A stretch of DNA of 6,428 nt from Candidatus Aquicultor primus (GTDB taxonomy: Bacteria; Actinomycetota; Aquicultoria; Aquicultorales; Aquicultoraceae), in assembly GCA_001767575.1 (NCBI GenBank), contig MELI01000085.1, positions 9,219 through 15,646 of the forward strand, in the 5' to 3' direction. A model generated the notes under the pieces. It made no database searches and had not been told where the DNA came from. It was given only the letters and a program-made list of their open reading frames with translations. Positions 1 through 4,277 of this stretch are shown in pieces; the stretch's first letter is position 1; the number at the start of each line of letters is the position of its first letter. The position numbers and the translations under genes were made by a program.

Positions 1-72
1 AATCTTATTTTCGGCTTTTTGGTTGTATGGATATTAACGCTTAACACTATGGATAATAATAAATCTAAATGA
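1..72 (+). CDS. C-terminal tail of a probable membrane protein (partial)
   Basis: Frame 1 is open from the window edge to a TGA at 70-72 and gives 23 residues. They contain a hydrophobic run (LIFGFLVVWILTL) followed by a polar, lysine-containing tail, NTMDNNKSK. This is what the last transmembrane helix and cytoplasmic tail of an integral membrane protein look like. The other two forward frames close earlier. The gene starts outside the window, so neither family nor function can be named. The fragment is short enough that the call rests on composition and frame only. Confidence 0.4.
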   Translation, partial: NLIFGFLVVWILTLNTMDNNKSK

Positions 73-144
73 ATTAGTAAAATCTTATTTAACAGATAAC
101 TCATTTTGCCATCAATGTGGTTACAGTCATTATTCTAAGCAGTA

Positions 145-214
145 GCATATGAGCACAAATGCTCTAAAAGTTCGAAGATTGTCCGATCCGGGGAGCCAAT
201 ATGGAAGTATTTGG
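145..214 (+). repeat. Structured intergenic repeat, copy A
   Basis: The order of parts is: GCATAT; a hairpin GAGCA-CAAA-TGCTC (151-164); TAAAAG; the conserved core beginning TTCGAAGATTG and ending CCGATCCGGGG (171-193); and a second hairpin-forming arm, CCAATA ... TATTTGG (196-214), around a GGAAG loop. Bases 145-207 match 2843-2905 (copy C) over 63 positions with only four differences. Two of these fall in the first hairpin and do not break it: A152 becomes G and still pairs with T as a wobble, and A159 is in the loop. I do not recognise the element as a known riboswitch, attC site or REP. Confidence 0.8.
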
Positions 215-230
215 GAATTATGCGATTTTA

Positions 231-274
231 AGGCTCTGTAGAGCCTAAATAAAAGTTCGAATAATTTCCGAGAT
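231..274 (+). repeat. Structured repeat, decayed copy A'
   Basis: A perfect hairpin AGGCTC-TGTA-GAGCCT (231-246) is followed by AAATAAAAGTTCGAATAATT and then TCCGAGAT. This keeps the AAAAGTTCGAA start and a TCCGA-like middle but lacks the GATCCGGGG end. The arrangement (tetraloop hairpin, A-rich link, TTCGAA) is the same as in copies A and C, so I read it as a degenerate unit directly downstream of copy A. Confidence 0.5.
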
Positions 275-305
275 TTACACAACTAAATAACTCAATTTCT
301 CAAAA

Positions 306-354
306 ATGGCTTTTGCGAGCCATTATTTTGGTTCGAAGATTGTCTGATCCGGGG
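306..354 (+). repeat. Structured intergenic repeat, copy B
   Basis: A hairpin ATGGCTT-TTGC-GAGCCAT (306-323, 7 pairs including one G-U) precedes the conserved core at 332-354. The core differs from copy A at a single base (T for C at position 345). After the GGGG the sequence diverges (TCAAAAAATC), so the second hairpin found in A and C is missing. Confidence 0.75.
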
Positions 355-386
355 TCAAAAAATCACTAGAAACTCGACTGTAATTC

Positions 387-394
387 TGTATAAT
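387..394 (+). promoter_or_regulatory. Possible -10 box of the membrane-protein operon
   Basis: TATAAT at 389-394, preceded directly by TG, is a perfect -10 consensus about 80 bases upstream of the first gene of the operon. No good -35 hexamer lies at 16-18 bases upstream. A second candidate, TATTAT at 443-448, also lacks a clear -35. The assignment is therefore tentative. Confidence 0.3.
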
Positions 395-475
395 TAAAAA
401 GGGAATCGTACACGACCCACACTGTTTTTATTAATCCCCGCGTATTATCATTTATTCTCTTGAGGTTAATGAAAT

Positions 476-1279
476 ATGCTTCAAAATCTTAAAACCAATA
501 GAATTCTGTGGATACTAGCAGCATTATTTTCTTTAATTGCTTCTCTGACCGGTGTTTTTAAACAAGAAATATATCGTAAAGCAGTTAGCGCTGAATGGCT
601 GCCGGGGACAATTTCCCAAGACTTAATAACCGTTTTTGTAAGTGTTGTGCTTCTTTATCTAGCAGCGCAAACAAAAGAGGAAAATGTAAAGAAACAAATT
701 TTCGCAATAAGTTTTCTTGCCTATCTTTTTTATGCCTACGGTATTTTTGTAATCGAGCGCTTCTACAATCCACTCTATCTTATTTATATAGCGATATTTA
801 CTATTTCTTTTTGGTCTCTGATTTACGGGCTGAAGAGTATTCGTGCATCAATCTTGGAGAAGTCTAGAATTTCAAAATTAGTGAGATTCATATCCATTGG
901 TTTCTTAATATTTATTCCTTTGCTTTTTTACTTCTTGTGGACTATGCAGTTATTGCCGTTGATGCAAACGGGCAAGAAGCCCGAATTTGCCTACTCCATA
1001 TATATTTTAGACATGGCCTTTGTTCTCCCAGCTCTTATCATTACTGCATTCCTCATGATAAAGAAGCAAGGATTAGGATTAGTTTTAGCACCAATTCTCT
1101 TCTTTAAAGCATTTACTTTGCTTTTTTCTGTTGGCTTAGGCGGCGTTTTAAAGCCGTATTACAATCAGAGCGCAAACCTGGGCGAAGTAGGGTTTTACTT
1201 TGGCTTGGCCGCGCTCTTCCTGATTTTATCGATCATTAATTTTGTAAGCCTTAAGATAGACAAACAGGGGAGGCAGTGA
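476..1279 (+). CDS. Multi-pass membrane protein, unknown function
   Basis: The 267-residue product is strongly hydrophobic, with about eight predicted transmembrane segments (roughly residues 11-28, 47-64, 75-93, 99-120, 135-156, 175-195, 202-220 and 237-258) joined by short loops. The loop EWLPGTISQDL after the first helix and the YAYGIFVIERFYNPLYLIYI stretch near residues 86-105 look like conserved family signatures, but I cannot name the family with certainty. There is no catalytic motif and no ATP-binding motif. The ATG at 476 is preceded by TTGAGG (460-465) at 10 bases. It is the first gene of a four-gene operon, and its TGA stop shares one base with the ATG of the next gene (TGATG), so translation is probably coupled. 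Role unknown; membrane location is secure. Confidence 0.85.
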   Translation: MLQNLKTNRILWILAALFSLIASLTGVFKQEIYRKAVSAEWLPGTISQDLITVFVSVVLLYLAAQTKEENVKKQIFAISFLAYLFYAYGIFVIERFYNPLYLIYIAIFTISFWSLIYGLKSIRASILEKSRISKLVRFISIGFLIFIPLLFYFLWTMQLLPLMQTGKKPEFAYSIYILDMAFVLPALIITAFLMIKKQGLGLVLAPILFFKAFTLLFSVGLGGVLKPYYNQSANLGEVGFYFGLAALFLILSIINFVSLKIDKQGRQ

Positions 1280-1626
1280 TGATCAAAATTGCACTTATTG
1301 TATTAACACTACTTCACGGACTAATTCATCTTATGGGTGGTTTAAATGAGCTTGGAATTGCCAAAATCGAAGGTGTTGCAAGAACTTTATATCCACTTTC
1401 TCCAACCGTAAAAATGGGGCTTGGCGTAATATGGTTGATTGCCCTAGCATTGTTTCTTGGAGCGGCTTACGGTTTAATAACCAACAAAGCGTGGTGGCAA
1501 CCGGTAATTGTTGCCGCTGTCGCAGTCTCGCAGATCTTGATTATTCTTTGGTGGCCGGATGCAAAGTTTGGCACCATTGCAAATATTCTAATTGTCGCTT
1601 TAATGTTTCTTTATAAAAGGAGGTAG
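1279..1626 (+). CDS. Small four-helix membrane protein with HGLIHLMG and DAKFGT motifs
   Basis: The 115-residue product has about four transmembrane helices. Near the N-terminus is HGLIHLMG (residues 13-20), and after the third helix comes WWPDAKFGTIAN (91-102). From memory, this pattern (HGxIHLxG early, a Trp pair, then DAKFGT) also occurs in the membrane region fused N-terminally to DUF6544-type domains in other bacteria; here it stands alone. I chose ATG 1279 over GTG 1276 because GGGGAGG (1267-1273) sits 5 bases from the ATG but only 2 from the GTG. It overlaps the previous stop by one base and lies 2 bases before the next gene. The histidines and the Asp-Lys pair in the membrane could bind a ligand, but no function is established. 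Confidence 0.8.
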   Translation: MIKIALIVLTLLHGLIHLMGGLNELGIAKIEGVARTLYPLSPTVKMGLGVIWLIALALFLGAAYGLITNKAWWQPVIVAAVAVSQILIILWWPDAKFGTIANILIVALMFLYKRR

Positions 1627-1628
1627 CC

Positions 1629-2009
1629 ATGAAGATTATCATCACGATTTTATCGATTCTGGGCGCGCATTTTAGCTTAACGGCCGTTGTTCCGGCAAAG
1701 AAAGGCGCATGGATTCTTTGGCCTTTTGCAAAGGATACTAAGCCGATATTTACATTTCTACAAAATAGCATTGGAACAACTGCAACTCAACTATTGTCCG
1801 TAATTGCCGGTGCATGTTTTATTGCTGCCATATTTAGCATATACGGCAAGTTTGTGCCCGCGGAATGGTGGCCGTATCTGTTAGCTGCGGGTTCCGTTTC
1901 TTCTATCTTGCTTTATCTGATGTATTTGAGTCCCTTGGCAATTTTGCCGCTTCTAATTAATGCGACGATTCTTTATGGGGTATTCGCGAAAACTTGGAAA
2001 GTGGGGTAA
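1629..2009 (+). CDS. Small four-helix membrane protein, unknown function
   Basis: The 126-residue product has four predicted transmembrane segments (about residues 3-21, 54-72, 82-100 and 102-120). The first loop is basic and Trp-rich (PAKKGAWILWPF, residues 22-33), and a second loop reads FVPAEWWPY (76-83). The start is well supported: AAGGAGGT at 1618-1624, inside the end of the previous gene, lies 5 bases before ATG 1629. The 2-base gap to the preceding gene points to cotranscription. I do not recognise the family. The size and topology resemble small subunits or partners of larger membrane proteins, which suggests it may work with the other three products of this operon. Confidence 0.8.
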   Translation: MKIIITILSILGAHFSLTAVVPAKKGAWILWPFAKDTKPIFTFLQNSIGTTATQLLSVIAGACFIAAIFSIYGKFVPAEWWPYLLAAGSVSSILLYLMYLSPLAILPLLINATILYGVFAKTWKVG

Positions 2010-2056
2010 GGGATCATCCAGCCAGTAATATTGAATATAAATTAGGACACATAAGC

Positions 2057-2797
2057 ATGAAAATAAATAACAAAGCCGGGCAGAGCCCCAAGACAAAACC
2101 AGATAACGGTAGTGTCTCCGAAAATATGGTAGACCAAAGCCAGAAAACCTTTTACAAATTAGGTGGGGTGATTGCCTTTGTTTTAGCCGCAATCACCCTA
2201 ACTCAGTTTGTTGCATTTATGGTTGCGCCACCCCCGCTTAATGGCACCGCTTTGGATTGGTTTACTTTTTTTGAAAAAAACCGGCTTTTTGGGCTTCTGG
2301 GCTTCGAGCTTTTAATGGTTGTTTATGTGCTGCTTTCTTCTTTGTTAGCTCTTTCTCTCTTTTTTGCTTTAAGAAAGGTTAACCAGTCTTTCATGGCTAT
2401 CTTTTTAACCCTTAGCTTTATTGGAGCCGTCTCTTTTATTGCGGCAAGACCGGTTTTTGAGATGCTTTCGCTTAGCAATCAATATGCAGCAGCAACAACA
2501 GATGCCCAAAGAGCAGCGCTGTTGGCAGCAGGCGAAGGGATGATAGCCGCTTTTCACGGGACCAGTTTTCACATAAGTTATGTTTTGGGTTCAATTTCCG
2601 GTTTAATCCTTTCCCATGTGATGCTTAAAAGCGATATCTTTACTAAAAAGACCGCATATCTTCGCATTGCATCAAGCATATTCGACTTCGGGATCTATGT
2701 GCCGGCAATTGGCATTTTTATCTCTATTTTTTCAGTTTTCTTTCTACTTGCATTTAATATATTGGTTGGGCGTAGACTTCTTCAGTTAAGCAGGTAG
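2057..2797 (+). CDS. DUF4386-family membrane protein
   Basis: The 246-residue product starts with a polar N-terminal tail (residues 1-30) followed by about six transmembrane helices. It carries hallmarks of DUF4386: a loop with DWFTFFEKNRLFGLLGFELL (67-86), a long membrane stretch, then RPVFEMLSLSNQYAAATTDA (131-150) leading into QRAALLAAGE, and finally a C-terminal GRRL. This family of integral membrane proteins has no assigned biochemical function. I chose ATG 2057 because AGGA (2044-2047) lies 9 bases upstream. The frame stays open further up to TTG 1994, which would overlap the previous gene by 16 bases but lacks a ribosome binding site. It is the last gene of the operon, 47 bases after the third. 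No terminator follows directly; the first convincing one is at 3077-3107. Confidence 0.85.
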   Translation: MKINNKAGQSPKTKPDNGSVSENMVDQSQKTFYKLGGVIAFVLAAITLTQFVAFMVAPPPLNGTALDWFTFFEKNRLFGLLGFELLMVVYVLLSSLLALSLFFALRKVNQSFMAIFLTLSFIGAVSFIAARPVFEMLSLSNQYAAATTDAQRAALLAAGEGMIAAFHGTSFHISYVLGSISGLILSHVMLKSDIFTKKTAYLRIASSIFDFGIYVPAIGIFISIFSVFFLLAFNILVGRRLLQLSR

Positions 2798-2825
2798 CTA
2801 ATTTAACCGGTATCTTCGACAAATC

Positions 2826-2913
2826 GCAATATCTAAGATATTGCATATGGGCACAATTGCTCTAAAAGTTCGAAAATAGTCCGATCCGGGGAGCCAATAT
2901 GGAAGATATTGGC
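2826..2913 (+). repeat. Structured intergenic repeat, copy C
   Basis: This is the most complete copy. It begins with a perfect hairpin GCAATATC-TAA-GATATTGC (2826-2844). Next comes GGGCA-CAAT-TGCTC (2849-2862), TAAAAG, the conserved core at 2869-2891 (two differences from copy A), and then a perfect 8-bp hairpin GCCAATAT-GGAAG-ATATTGGC (2893-2913). It lies just after the stop of the DUF4386 gene and so would be in the 3' untranslated part of the operon transcript if transcription continues to the terminator at 3077. Confidence 0.8.
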
Positions 2914-2945
2914 TATGTATAGCCATAATTTTCGTTAGTCCAAGT
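2910..2945 (+). repeat. Structured repeat, decayed copy C'
   Basis: A hairpin TGGCTA-TGTA-TAGCCA (2910-2925) is followed by TAATTTTCGTTAGTCCAAG, which resembles the AAGTTCGAATAGTCCGA start of a core with several changes. It follows copy C in the same way that A' follows copy A, and both hairpins have the same TGTA loop on different stems. This makes a shared two-unit design likely, although the core here is badly eroded. Confidence 0.4.
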
Positions 2946-3007
2946 GTATCAGAATCCGCAATTGCGCTTTCATCTTAAATAGCATGTAACCGTCAGGTCC
3001 ATGTTTT

Positions 3008-3027
3008 ATAAATAGACTTCTATTTAT
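3008..3027. repeat. Perfect inverted repeat, 9-bp arms
   Basis: ATAAATAGA and TCTATTTAT flank a central CT, giving an uninterrupted 20-base palindrome. It overlaps the end of the seven-codon minus-strand ORF. It could be a dimeric regulator site or a hairpin in RNA; the A+T-rich sequence makes chance possible. Confidence 0.45.
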
Positions 3028-3057
3028 TTTGTTCAACTGACATGCGGAATCCTCCTT
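3020..3057 (-). pseudogene. Orphan translation start: strong RBS and seven-codon ORF, possible gene remnant
   Basis: On the minus strand a near-perfect Shine-Dalgarno AAGGAGG (3051-3057) stands 7 bases before an ATG (3041-3043). The reading frame, MSVEQNK, ends at TAG 3020-3022. A site this good without a gene suggests either the surviving start of a deleted or frameshifted gene, or a tiny leader peptide. The peptide start resembles the N-termini of some SnoaL/NTF2-like proteins (MSVEENK-type), which is interesting next to the SnoaL-like gene at 3144-3584, but seven residues cannot prove it. Another frame is open for about 35 codons over this stretch and ends at a TAA near 2938, so a frameshift is conceivable. 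Confidence 0.35.
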
Positions 3058-3076
3058 CTAATCGAGCTGGACTTTA

Positions 3077-3107
3077 GTGGGCGACTTAACGTCACCCGCT
3101 TTTTCTT
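3077..3107 (+). terminator. Rho-independent terminator, plus strand
   Basis: GTGGGCGAC pairs with GTCACCCGC around the loop TTAAC, giving eight pairs (one G-U) and one C-A mismatch. TTTTTCTT follows directly (3100-3107). The T-run is on the plus strand only, so it ends rightward transcription, presumably from the membrane-protein operon, whose last stop is about 280 bases upstream. It also shields the convergent SnoaL-like gene. Confidence 0.65.
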
Positions 3108-3143
3108 ACATCTTCTGCGTTAGCCAACCCTTTTAAGCCTGTG

Positions 3144-3584
3144 CTAAGCTGCTTCTGGGCGGACGCCCGGTATGGTTAGTAGCCCTAAGGCCCGCACTAT
3201 CGTTGCCGTATCGAGGTAGGTCGTATGCTTGATGATTTTGCCGTCTTTCACCTTAAAGATGAGGCAAGAATCTATATCGAATTTGCGCCCGGTTGGCTCA
3301 TAGTCGAGAAAGCGCCCAGTGTGGATCCCGGCTATATTAAGCTCCATAATCGCTGTATCCCCAGCCACATGAAGTTTACGGACAGTGAGGCGAGCGTCTT
3401 CTGACATCTCGAAAAGATCTTTGCCCCTGGCGATAATATGATCTACCCCGACCAGAGTTTTCTTAACCGGTGCCTGGTAAAGGACTACGTCCTCGCCGTA
3501 AAATGGTCTTATGCGCTCCGTATCATTAGAGTTCCAAGCATCGACCCATTGCTCAAATAGGTTGCGGATTTCGCTCTCGGTCAT
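3144..3584 (-). CDS. SnoaL-like / NTF2-fold protein
   Basis: The 146-residue product matches the SnoaL-like branch of the NTF2 superfamily in size and pattern. It has an N-terminal helix pair with WVDAWNSNDTERI and FYGEDVVLY, a VGVDHIIARG segment in the middle, then the typical strands HTGRFLDYEPTGRKFDID and IFKVKDGKIIKHTTYLD, and a C-terminal LGLL. NTF2-fold proteins form a cone-shaped pocket and include polyketide cyclases, isomerases and many proteins of unknown role. The exact substrate cannot be read from sequence. I chose the ATG at 3582-3584 because AAAGGA lies 8 bases upstream; an ATG three codons earlier (3591-3593) would overlap that site. It is a single gene on the minus strand, flanked by repeat copies C and D, and convergent with the membrane operon. 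Confidence 0.85.
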   Translation of the reverse strand: MTESEIRNLFEQWVDAWNSNDTERIRPFYGEDVVLYQAPVKKTLVGVDHIIARGKDLFEMSEDARLTVRKLHVAGDTAIMELNIAGIHTGRFLDYEPTGRKFDIDSCLIFKVKDGKIIKHTTYLDTATIVRALGLLTIPGVRPEAA

Positions 3585-3632
3585 AAATATCATCCTTTCT
3601 TAATCAGGTTTGATAGTAAAAGGAATACCCCG

Positions 3633-3661
3633 GTTGTATTGTGCTAAAACCGAAGTAGCAA
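3633..3661 (-). promoter_or_regulatory. Possible promoter of the SnoaL-like gene
   Basis: On the minus strand TTGCTA (3656-3661) and TACAAC (3633-3638) are separated by 17 bases, giving a leader of about 40 bases before the ATG at 3584. Both boxes are imperfect. An inverted repeat CGGTT (3631-3635) / AACCG (3648-3652) overlaps the region and could be a regulator site. Confidence 0.25.
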
Positions 3662-3792
3662 GATTCGCGATCGTACCATCTTTAACATATCGACCTTATG
3701 GGTTGTTTTTGCTATCTGAAAATAGCCAAATTTCCAGGCCATTTAGGTAGCAGTTACGGCTAAATCGCTTTATACGATACAGCTAAAGCCAG

Positions 3793-3827
3793 CTCCTCCA
3801 GGAGTTCGAAGATTGCCCGATCCGGGG
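3793..3827 (+). repeat. Structured intergenic repeat, copy D
   Basis: A hairpin CTCC-TCCA-GGAG (3793-3804) runs directly into the conserved core at 3805-3827, which differs from copy A by one base (C for T at 3816). The stem sequence is entirely different from the other copies, yet the hairpin is still placed just before TTCGAA. Downstream, AGCACCTTCGCCAGGGGTC replaces the GCCAATAT arm. It lies about 120 bases upstream of the HxlR gene. Confidence 0.75.
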
Positions 3828-3905
3828 AGCACCTTCGCCAGGGGTCATACCTAATAATTGAGCGATCTGTCGCAGGCCGATACTTGGCGATTGATATACC
3901 ACTAC

Positions 3906-3920
3906 AGTACTTGCAGTACT
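3906..3920. promoter_or_regulatory. Probable operator of the HxlR regulator
   Basis: AGTACT-TGC-AGTACT is a perfect 15-base inverted repeat that overlaps the -35 box of the HxlR promoter, so a bound dimer would block RNA polymerase. Some characterised HxlR-type regulators bind TACT...AGTA palindromes, and TACT and AGTA are both present here with a 3-base centre. Negative autoregulation of the regulator and its downstream oxidoreductase is the natural inference. Confidence 0.5.
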
Positions 3921-3939
3921 TCACATTATGTAGTAATAT
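3911..3939 (+). promoter_or_regulatory. Promoter of the HxlR-selenoprotein operon, leaderless
   Basis: TTGCAG (3911-3916), a 17-base spacer, and TAATAT (3934-3939) form a good vegetative-type promoter. With standard spacing transcription would start at 3946 or 3947, at or one base before the ATG of the HxlR gene at 3947. No Shine-Dalgarno sequence precedes that ATG (the bases are TATCTGACCT), so the message is probably leaderless. Confidence 0.6.
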
Positions 3940-3946
3940 CTGACCT

Positions 3947-4270
3947 ATGAGAAAGCGTTCTACAGATCATTCAAAGTGCAAAAGCATCCTTAAGCTCATA
4001 GGGGATTATTGGGCTTTGAACATTCTTATGGAGCTTAGACAGGGTGAGTTTAGGTTCAGCGAACTGCAAAGGACACTTGAAGGCATTAGCCCCGTCACTT
4101 TGACAAACCGTCTTAAAAAGCTGGACGAAGCAGAACTCATTTACAGGACGACCCAATCAAGAGACAAACAATCTGTCGTATACGGGCTGAATGATTGCGG
4201 ACGGAAGCTAGCGCCAATACTCGATGCTATCGAGAAAGTCAGCCTGGACATTAATAATGATGGAGGATAA
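3947..4270 (+). CDS. HxlR-family winged-helix transcriptional regulator
   Basis: The 107-residue protein has the full HxlR layout. An N-terminal segment carries one cysteine (Cys11), then IGDYWALNILMELRQGEFRF (18-37), the helix-turn-helix FSELQRTLEGISPVTLTNRL (37-56), a wing around residues 66-80, and a C-terminal dimerisation helix. Members of this family bind DNA as dimers. Several sense thiol-reactive compounds, quinones, aldehydes or oxidants through a conserved N-terminal cysteine, which Cys11 matches in place; a second cysteine is at 84. ATG 3947 is chosen because it sits at the predicted transcription start and the family usually begins close to this point. The gene is followed after 7 bases by the FrnE/DsbA-like selenoprotein, whose ribosome binding site lies in its last codons, so the two form an operon. 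The inverted repeat over its own -35 box suggests autoregulation. Confidence 0.92.
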   Translation: MRKRSTDHSKCKSILKLIGDYWALNILMELRQGEFRFSELQRTLEGISPVTLTNRLKKLDEAELIYRTTQSRDKQSVVYGLNDCGRKLAPILDAIEKVSLDINNDGG

Positions 4271-4277
4271 CAAGCCC

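Larger units (their letters stand above)
73..475. other. 403-base intergenic region with repeat cluster and operon leader
   Basis: I see no convincing coding frame here. The stretch holds a full copy (A), a decayed copy (A') and a second copy (B) of the hairpin-plus-core repeat, at about 145-354. It is followed by A+T-rich DNA with two possible -10 boxes (TATAAT at 389-394 and TATTAT at 443-448) and the ribosome binding site of the membrane operon (GAGG at 462-465). Confidence 0.6.
2798..3143. other. 346-base intergenic region between operon and SnoaL-like gene
   Basis: This holds repeat copy C and a decayed unit C' (2826-2945), a perfect 20-base palindrome (3008-3027), a minus-strand Shine-Dalgarno sequence with a seven-codon ORF (3020-3057), and a terminator hairpin (3077-3107). 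No full gene is visible. The mix of a stranded translation start, palindrome and repeats suggests DNA that has been rearranged. Confidence 0.6.
3594..3946. other. 353-base divergent intergenic region
   Basis: It lies between the starts of the SnoaL-like gene (leftward) and the HxlR gene (rightward). It holds a weak leftward promoter candidate near 3633-3661, repeat copy D at 3793-3827, and the HxlR promoter and operator at 3906-3939. Bases 3662-3780 show only short inverted repeats (for example GCTAT 3711-3715 with ATAGC 3722-3726) and no coding signal. Confidence 0.6.

Noticed and set aside
171..193. tRNA T-arm (TTCGAA within a conserved block)
   Set aside because: No acceptor stem, D-arm or anticodon arm can be folded around it, and the bases after TTCGAA do not form a T stem.
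145..214. Known riboswitch (cyclic di-GMP, SAM, cobalamin, TPP)
   Set aside because: None of the conserved blocks I know for these classes is present, and copies occur both before and after genes, which does not fit a simple 5' leader switch.
145..354. CRISPR array
   Set aside because: The repeats are imperfect, unevenly spaced (TTCGAA at 171, 256 and 332), preceded by differing hairpins, and dispersed over the window; there are no uniform spacers and no cas genes.
1994..2056. Upstream extension of the DUF4386 protein to TTG 1994
   Set aside because: There is no ribosome binding site, the extension overlaps the previous gene, and the added residues are not family-like; ATG 2057 has AGGA at a suitable distance.
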